Shown one piece after another: positions 5,105-7,982 of a DNA stretch of 7,982 bases. A model generated the notes under the pieces. The model made no database searches and was not told the origin of the DNA. It saw only the letters and a list, made by a program, of their open reading frames with translations. The stretch covers positions 1 through 7,982 of the forward strand of contig JAHECH010000169.1 in the NCBI GenBank assembly GCA_024641835.1, in the 5' to 3' direction. Origin of the DNA: Deltaproteobacteria bacterium. GTDB taxonomy: Bacteria; Desulfobacterota; DSM-4660; Desulfatiglandales; HGW-15. How positions within the stretch are numbered: the stretch's first letter is position 1; the number at the start of each line of letters is the position of its first letter. Both the position numbers and the translations under genes were made by a program.

Positions 5105-6583
5105 TCAGTCAGAAAATTCTGACTCTTTCTTCTTTCCTGGTTGGCTTTTAAGGAGAGTGCTTCTTGATTTGAAATCGTAGAGTCCCAACTCTTTGAGCTT
5201 AGCAATAGCTGTATAAAAGGTCTCTTTGCTGATCCCGAGTCTTTCCATGATAGCTCTGGGTTCCAGCGATCCCTGTCCATTTAAGTCAACCGCGTCAGTC
5301 TTGATCAAGTAAAGATAAAGCCGGTACTCTGCTGCGGTGAGCCTCGAATCGATAAGGTAATCGACCGTGGGCCTTAAGGATTGAAGTACGGAAGACTTCA
5401 CTCGCCCCTGTTTGATCTCTTCAGGAAGATGTTCCAACCCTATCCTCTCGCTTTCGCAGAGGATGTAGGCCCGCTCAATAGCGGATTCAAGCTGCCTCAC
5501 ATTGCCCGGCCAGGAATATTCCATGAGGGATTGAAGAGCCTCGTTCGCAATGCCGGTTTTCTTGCCGCTCACTTCGTTGAGTCTCCTGAGGAAATGTTCC
5601 ACGAGGAGGGGGATGTCCGTGCCCCTTTCTCGCAGGGGTGGAATGGTGAATGCAATAACGTTGAGTCTATAGAAGAGATCTTCACGAAAACGACCCCTTG
5701 CTATTTCATCTTCAAGCTTCCTGTTCGTAGCTGCAATAATGCGCACATCAAGCTTGATGGATTCTTTGCCCCCAATCCTTCGAATCTCTTTTTCCTGGAT
5801 GACTCTCAATACTTTGGCTTGCGTGTTAAGGGTTAGATCGCCAATTTCATCAAGAAAAAGACTACTTCCGTGGGCCTGCTCGAAGAGCCCTATGTGCCGG
5901 GTCATCGCCCCTGTAAAAGCTCCCTTTTCAAACCCGAACAATTCGCTCTCCAGCAGCGTCTCCGGTATTGCAGCGCAGTTGATGGCAAAAAAGGGCTTGT
6001 TCTTTCTCGAGCTGTTGTAGTGTATGCTCCTGGCGAAAAGCTCTTTCCCTGTGCCGCTCTCACCGTAGATCAGGGTCGTTGAGTTGGTGGGAGCAACCTT
6101 CTTTACGATCCTAAAAAGCTCCTGCATCCCTCCATGACTGCCGACAATATTGTCTAGGTGGAACCTGTCCTGGAGTTGGTCTTTTAGCATCAGGTTGTCT
6201 TTGAGTAGCTTCACCTGGTTCATGGCATTCTGAAGGATGAGCAGAAGCTGATCTTTCTCCAAGGGCTTCTCAAGATAGTAGAAGGCTCCCAGCTTCGTTG
6301 CTTCGATGGCTGAGGGGATAGATCCGTAGGCGGTGATGATGATGACATGGGAGGGACAGCTCTGTGCCTTAACTTCTTTGAGAATTTCTGTGCCTTCCAT
6401 GTCAGGTAGTCTCAAATCCGTGAGGACCAGATCGAACGTATGCTGGCGAAGCAGATCCATGGCTGCCCCTCCAGTGGCCACGTCCTCTACGTAGAAACCC
6501 TCCTTCGCCAAGATCGTTTTGACAATCCCTCTTTGGTGCTTGTCATCCTCGACGACGAGGACACTGCCTTTGCTATTCTTCAC
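5105..6583 (-). CDS. Sigma-54-dependent NtrC-family response regulator, 492 aa
   Basis: Domains in order, counted from GTG 6583: a receiver (about 6-120) with acidic D13/D14, phospho-acceptor D56 in LVLTDLRLPD, T84 and K107; an AAA+ sigma-54-contact domain (about 145-385) with Walker A GESGTGKE (174-181), the sigma-54-binding loop GAFTGA (221-226), Walker B LFLDEIGD (242-249), REDLFYRL (300-307) and WPGNVRQLE (358-366). All catalytic motifs are intact, so it should hydrolyse ATP and open sigma-54 promoters. The C-terminus (about 410-475) is not a standard Fis helix-turn-helix: LTAAEYRLYLYLI, then RAIMERLGISKETFYTAIAK and LKELGL look like a winged helix. I prefer the GTG at 6583 because GAGGT lies 8 bases upstream. 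An ATG at 6634 would add 17 unlikely residues inside the kinase gene. It overlaps the kinase by 11 bases, and its last codons form a perfect palindrome. Confidence 0.95.
   Translation of the reverse strand: MKNSKGSVLVVEDDKHQRGIVKTILAKEGFYVEDVATGGAAMDLLRQHTFDLVLTDLRLPDMEGTEILKEVKAQSCPSHVIIITAYGSIPSAIEATKLGAFYYLEKPLEKDQLLLILQNAMNQVKLLKDNLMLKDQLQDRFHLDNIVGSHGGMQELFRIVKKVAPTNSTTLIYGESGTGKELFARSIHYNSSRKNKPFFAINCAAIPETLLESELFGFEKGAFTGAMTRHIGLFEQAHGSSLFLDEIGDLTLNTQAKVLRVIQEKEIRRIGGKESIKLDVRIIAATNRKLEDEIARGRFREDLFYRLNVIAFTIPPLRERGTDIPLLVEHFLRRLNEVSGKKTGIANEALQSLMEYSWPGNVRQLESAIERAYILCESERIGLEHLPEEIKQGRVKSSVLQSLRPTVDYLIDSRLTAAEYRLYLYLIKTDAVDLNGQGSLEPRAIMERLGISKETFYTAIAKLKELGLYDFKSRSTLLKSQPGKKKESEFSD
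5107..5124 (-). promoter_or_regulatory. Enhancer-like perfect dyad, distal copy
   Basis: AGTCAGAATTTTCTGACT is a perfect 8-bp inverted repeat around a 2-base centre. It is written by the last codons of the regulator gene and reaches the final base of its TGA stop. Its centre is about -140 from the predicted sigma-54 start, within the usual range for an upstream activator site. Together with the imperfect copy at 5075-5092 it could also fold in RNA (TTTTCTGAC with GTCAGAAAA, 9 bp), but no U-tract follows, so it does not look like a terminator. Confidence 0.55.
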
Positions 6584-7982
6584 ACCGGGGAACCTCAATT
6601 CTTGTGATCGTCCCTTTTCCCACTTCACTCTCAATCGAGATGGTTCCGCCGTGCGCTTCCACGAGTCTCTTGGTAATTGTCAAGCCAAGACCCATACCCA
6701 TCTTTTTAGTCGAGTAGTAGGGCTCGAAAATCTTTTCCAGGTCTTGCTTCTCAATGCCTTTTCCATTGTCTCCCACAGAGATGGAGGAAAACCCGTCGGA
6801 TCCTCCAAATTCCACCACAATCTCCCCGTCCCCCTCGATGGCTTGCACGGAGTTCAGCAGGAGATTGCTGATACACATCCGCATATAAGATCTGTCACAG
6901 TAGAGAGGCTGGCTGTTCTCAGGGCATTTAACTTTGATGTGGATGCCCTCCCGGACCTTGTCTTTCAAAAGGTAGAGCACCTCATTCATGAGTGAATCTG
7001 GTGTGACCGATTCTTTATTGGGAGCTAAGGGTTTTCCAAGGAACAAGAAATTGTTGATCAATTCATTGACCCTGTAGATCTCTCTTGAAAGGTCGTCCAA
7101 GAGGGAACTGAGGTGAGCCCCATCCTTGAGTTTCTCCTCGGCAATCCTGTCTTTGATATGGCCGATCGATAGGGAAAGGAAGTTCAAGGGATTCCTCACC
7201 TCATGGGCGATGCCGGATGCCAATTGACCCACCATGGACAGTTTCTCAGACTTCTTAAGCTTGTCCTCGAGTTCCTGCTTCTCTTCCAGCTTCGCAACCA
7301 TTTCATTAAAGCTTTTCACCAGGACGCCAATCTCATCCCTTCGCTTGGTGTCCCGGATTTTAACCAAGTGGCCCTGAGCAATTCTTCTGCTTGCCTGAGC
7401 GATCTTCTTGATGGGTTCAGTGTATCTTTCGGCAAGGAGGAGAGAAACGATCATTCCCAAGCCAAAAGCGAACACCGTAGCGAATATTCTCTTTAGGTGG
7501 TTTCTCTCTTGGAGGGACCTGTAGTCATCCAGAACCATGCTTACAAGGATGTAGCCGATGTTCTGGCCCTTGATGGACACGGGCATGATCACGTGATGAA
7601 GTCTCTGGGACTCTTTCTCACTTTTTTCACCGATGGTTGCAGTGATAAGCAGGTCCTTTTTCTTTGCCGACTTGTCTTTTTGTCTGGCTTTACCGCTCTC
7701 CTTTGTGCTGATCTTTTGCCTGGTCCCTATTTTGCGAGGGTCAGAGCTGGCTATCACCTGAGAATCCCCGCCGATGATGGAGATTTCTTTGATGCCCTTT
7801 TTGTTCAGCATGTCCACATAGCTTTTGAGTCTCTGGGTAGCATTCCCCTGTAGGGTCATTTCTTCCACGCTGATCTGGATCGCGTTTGTGATATGGTCTA
7901 TATCATCCATCACCTGGTCTATAAGTATCTCTTCGGATCGGTTGTAAAGGATAGTCAGCGAAGCAATAGAGGTACCGAGGAG
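6573..7982 (-). CDS. Membrane sensor histidine kinase, 5' end outside the window
   Basis: The frame stays open to the window edge (LLGTSIASLTILYNR at the edge reads as the end of the first membrane helix), so the GTG/ATG pair at 7913/7910 is internal and the true start is beyond 7982. Numbering from 7913: an extracytoplasmic sensor region (about 1-140) with a very basic stretch at 61-87, a second membrane helix (about 143-162), HAMP (about 160-211), a coiled linker, the H-box GIAHEVRNPLN with phospho-accepting H237, N-box NLLLNSVQA (350-358), G1 DNGKGI (382-387), F-box FEPYYSTK (396-403) and G2 GMGLGL (406-411). All ATP-binding and phosphotransfer motifs are intact. It overlaps the response regulator gene by 11 bases and is its evident partner. 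The signal is unknown. Confidence 0.95.
   Translation of the reverse strand, partial: LLGTSIASLTILYNRSEEILIDQVMDDIDHITNAIQISVEEMTLQGNATQRLKSYVDMLNKKGIKEISIIGGDSQVIASSDPRKIGTRQKISTKESGKARQKDKSAKKKDLLITATIGEKSEKESQRLHHVIMPVSIKGQNIGYILVSMVLDDYRSLQERNHLKRIFATVFAFGLGMIVSLLLAERYTEPIKKIAQASRRIAQGHLVKIRDTKRRDEIGVLVKSFNEMVAKLEEKQELEDKLKKSEKLSMVGQLASGIAHEVRNPLNFLSLSIGHIKDRIAEEKLKDGAHLSSLLDDLSREIYRVNELINNFLFLGKPLAPNKESVTPDSLMNEVLYLLKDKVREGIHIKVKCPENSQPLYCDRSYMRMCISNLLLNSVQAIEGDGEIVVEFGGSDGFSSISVGDNGKGIEKQDLEKIFEPYYSTKKMGMGLGLTITKRLVEAHGGTISIESEVGKGTITRIEVPRCEE
6592..6596 (-). promoter_or_regulatory. Ribosome binding site of the response regulator inside the kinase gene
   Basis: The minus strand reads GAGGT at 6596-6592, 8 bases before the GTG at 6583. 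These bases also encode the kinase's last residues (EVPRCEE). The placement supports translational coupling and excludes the ATG at 6634 as the main start. Confidence 0.6.

Noticed and set aside
5083..5116. Hairpin TTTTCTGAC/GTCAGAAAA as a terminator after the regulator
   Set aside because: The stem is AT-rich with a 16-base loop and no U-tract follows; the repeated 18-bp dyads with helical phasing are better explained as protein-binding sites.
1..7982. CRISPR array, rRNA or complete insertion sequence
   Set aside because: No regularly spaced direct repeats, no rRNA-like sequence and no transposase or reverse transcriptase frame were seen.

Overview
The window reads as chromosomal DNA from a Gram-negative, sigma-54-using bacterium of moderate GC content. 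The gene style suggests a deltaproteobacterial (Desulfobacterota-like) host: an NtrC-type regulator with its kinase, a short Ktr potassium system, and a small CX5C...CX2C protein of a kind I associate with that group. The lineage call is an inference from gene style only. All confident protein genes except one small one are on the minus strand, so the functional reading order runs from 7982 down to 1076.

Right side (7982 to 4501): a membrane sensor histidine kinase whose 5' end lies beyond the window overlaps by 11 bases a sigma-54-dependent response regulator. Directly downstream of the regulator are two 18-bp dyad sites centred 32 bp apart. The first is perfect and is embedded in the regulator's last codons and stop; the second is imperfect. 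About 100 bp further on is a well-spaced -24/-12 (sigma-54) promoter, and then a gene for a small, lysine-rich exported protein closed by a clean intrinsic terminator. Together these look like a self-contained circuit: kinase, regulator, enhancer, sigma-54 promoter, exported product.

Middle (4500 to 1076): just past the terminator is a roughly 44-codon C-terminal remnant of an M28-type peptidase. A good sigma-70-type promoter then precedes a flippase-like (LPG_synthase_TM family) membrane protein. It is followed by a KtrB-type potassium translocator and, 12 bases on, its KtrA-type RCK regulatory subunit, whose Shine-Dalgarno overlaps the ktrB stop codon.

Left side (1 to 1075): accessory-looking, mostly non-coding DNA. 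Positions 17-244 form a foldback element with near-perfect 38-bp inverted arms. I see nothing recognisable at 245-350. From a GTGCG at 351 to roughly 790 the sequence resembles domain I of a group II intron, with no reverse transcriptase and no visible domain V, so it is probably a 5' fragment. From 841 a 76-codon cysteine-motif protein runs on the plus strand and converges on ktrA with only 4 bases between the two stop codons.

Family assignments rest on motifs visible in the translations and on memory of the families. No database search was run.
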